Shown here: one piece after another, positions 44,331-64,000 of the stretch
How positions within the stretch are numbered: the stretch's first letter is position 1
Layout: every line of letters starts with the position of its first letter
From: Globodera rostochiensis
Lineage: Eukaryota > Nematoda > Chromadorea > Rhabditida > Heteroderidae
Assembly: GCA_018350325.1 (NCBI GenBank)
Contig: JAEVLN010000013.1
Span: 930,001 to 994,000, forward strand
Direction: 5' to 3'
DNA: 64,000 bases
Notes under the pieces: generated by a model
The model's input: the letters and a program-made list of their open reading frames with translations, nothing else
The model's database searches: none
Told to the model about the DNA's origin: nothing
Program-made: the position numbers and the translations under genes

Positions 44331-44817
44331 CGAAGCTTGCGGCCCAATTTTGCGGCTCTAATTAAAGCAAACAAAAAATGACAAAATAACTTTTAATTTT
44401 GGTAATTTTATTACACCATTTTGTCATAAAAATGCAAGTAAAAGTTAATAATAGCTCATATTGTCTAGACTAGTCGCCCCCACTGATCAAAATTGTTCCA
44501 GCGAGTCGGTGTACCGCCCGCAAAAGCGTGATTAAGCTGATCGTCGTTCGGATTTACATTCCGATTCTATATCTCAATTAGGTTAATTATTGTTCTGAAA
44601 GATGGGGTCATGCAGGATCGAATTTGTGAATATCGACTCGTTGGAACAATTTTGATCAGTGGGGCGACTACTTGCATTTTTATGATAAAATGGTGTAATA
44701 AATTACCAAGAATTAAAAGTTATTTTGTCATTTTTTGTTTTTGTGTTTCGGGCCGCAAAATTCGGGCCGCAAGTTTTGGGGCCGCAAAATTCGGGCCGCA
44801 AGCTTCGGCTAGCCGTT
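44331..44817. mobile_element. Long foldback element, about 185-bp arms
   Basis: The left arm (44,331-44,517) and right arm (44,633-44,817) are imperfect inverted copies, starting CGAAGCTTGCGGCCC and ending GGGCCGCAAGCTTCG. Shared internal blocks are ATGACAAAATAACTTTTAAT, CATAAAAATGCAAGTA and ACTGATCAAAATTGTTCCA. The loop is about 115 bp. The right arm has a repeated GGGCCGCAAAATTC unit that is single in the left arm. There is no ORF and no evident target duplication. Intergenic. Confidence 0.75.
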
Positions 44818-44949
44818 TTTCACATGGTTTGGAACATTTTATAAAAAAATATCAAAATTAAAAAATTTTAGGGAAAATTTTGACCTTTGGTGGTGTACTT
44901 TTGGCCCAAGAAAAAGTCATTTTAGGGATGCATTTTCTTTTAACACAGT

Positions 44950-45140
44950 ATTTCATCTCGTTTTTCTCTTTGACCCCTCTTCTCCCTCCTTTTCTCTAAC
45001 TATCTCTACTCTGTTGCCTCTCTTTTTTCCATTTAATTTTCTCTAATATTTTCTTATAAAGTATTCTCATTTTTCTCGTCTTTTTCGTCATTCTCTTCTC
45101 TTTTTTTCTGTCGTTTCTCATTTCTTGTTCTATTTACCTC
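44950..45140 (+). repeat. Polypyrimidine tract upstream of CHD gene
   Basis: About 190 nt of almost pure C/T on the plus strand (runs such as CTCTTCTCCCTCCTTTTCTC), ending about 400 bp before the CHD start codon. It may be promoter-associated or structural (H-DNA prone). No conserved motif was identified. Confidence 0.6.
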
Positions 45141-45535
45141 GACGCCATTCTTTCCACTGCATGTTCTTCTTGTCCAAGTGTACGGCAAAAAGGGCTGTGT
45201 CTGGCGCTATATTCGTTTCTTTTTGTTTCTCTATTCCCCCGCTATTTCACATTGATTATATAATTATCGATTGTCAATGGCGTCAAGGTTGGCAAGCACT
45301 GCATATTTTCTATATTATTTCACTAAATACCACTTACATATATTTTTAATAATTTTTGTTACTTTTCGCTAAATTTACTTACATACATATCTCCAATTGT
45401 GTTTCTCTCCGGAGGATAAATGATCCAAAATTGTCCCAGGACCTGGATCCAATCAGTTTGTGTGGACTAAATTCGGAAATTCATAAAAACTACAGAATTG
45501 GGTCGAGCTGTTTATACATAATATAATATAATAAA

Positions 45536-64000
<18,465 letters not shown>

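Overview
This window is nematode nuclear DNA. The evidence is many short introns (often 40-300 bp) with T-rich ...TTTTCAG acceptors, GC-rich exons in AT-rich introns, a candidate spliced-leader acceptor just upstream of each start codon, and proteins closest to nematode LRP-1, PIG-T, CAR-1 and CHD-7. The mix of moderately GC-rich coding sequence and MITE-loaded introns suggests a tylenchid plant parasite of the cyst-nematode kind rather than Caenorhabditis or Meloidogyne. That placement is inference.

Layout: (1) 744-33,657 (+), a complete low-density-lipoprotein-receptor-related gene of the megalin/LRP-1 class. I can read it from signal peptide to stop. It has LDLa clusters of 6, 8, 10 and 11 repeats, eight YWTD beta-propellers with interleaved EGF modules, one transmembrane helix, and a tail with three NPx motifs (FSNPVM, FANPVY, VNPVF). 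(2) 34,125-38,547 (-), PIG-T, a GPI-transamidase subunit, convergent with lrp-1; the two poly(A) signals are 22 bp apart. (3) 39,427-42,991 (+), an LSM14/CAR-1/Trailer-hitch RNP protein with Lsm, FDF, FFD and TFG boxes and an RGG/HQ-rich tail, divergent from PIG-T. (4) 45,536 to the window end (+), a class III CHD remodeller (CHD-7/Kismet) with a long Q-rich N-terminus, two chromodomains, a complete Snf2 ATPase, a DNA-binding region and a BRK domain; it runs off the right edge.

The genes are ordinary conserved nematode genes: endocytic receptor, GPI anchoring, mRNP control and chromatin remodelling. I see no operon or shared pathway.

The unusual content is in the introns and spacers. Seven MITEs are bounded by 8-bp target-site duplications (five perfect, two 7/8), with CAGGG or TAGRG termini typical of hAT elements. 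There are three long foldback structures, one built from a 12-bp GGCGAGT-type minisatellite and one flanked by a 9-bp direct repeat as Mutator-like elements are. There is also a decayed Tc1/mariner transposase in the CHD gene. Gene-level oddities are a 12-nt microexon in lrp-1, a furin-like RRKKR in propeller 8, and a partial exon duplication in the CHD ATPase region.

Gene spans are given start-to-stop including introns. Exon boundaries were read by eye from reading frame, splice signals and protein family, with no transcript support.
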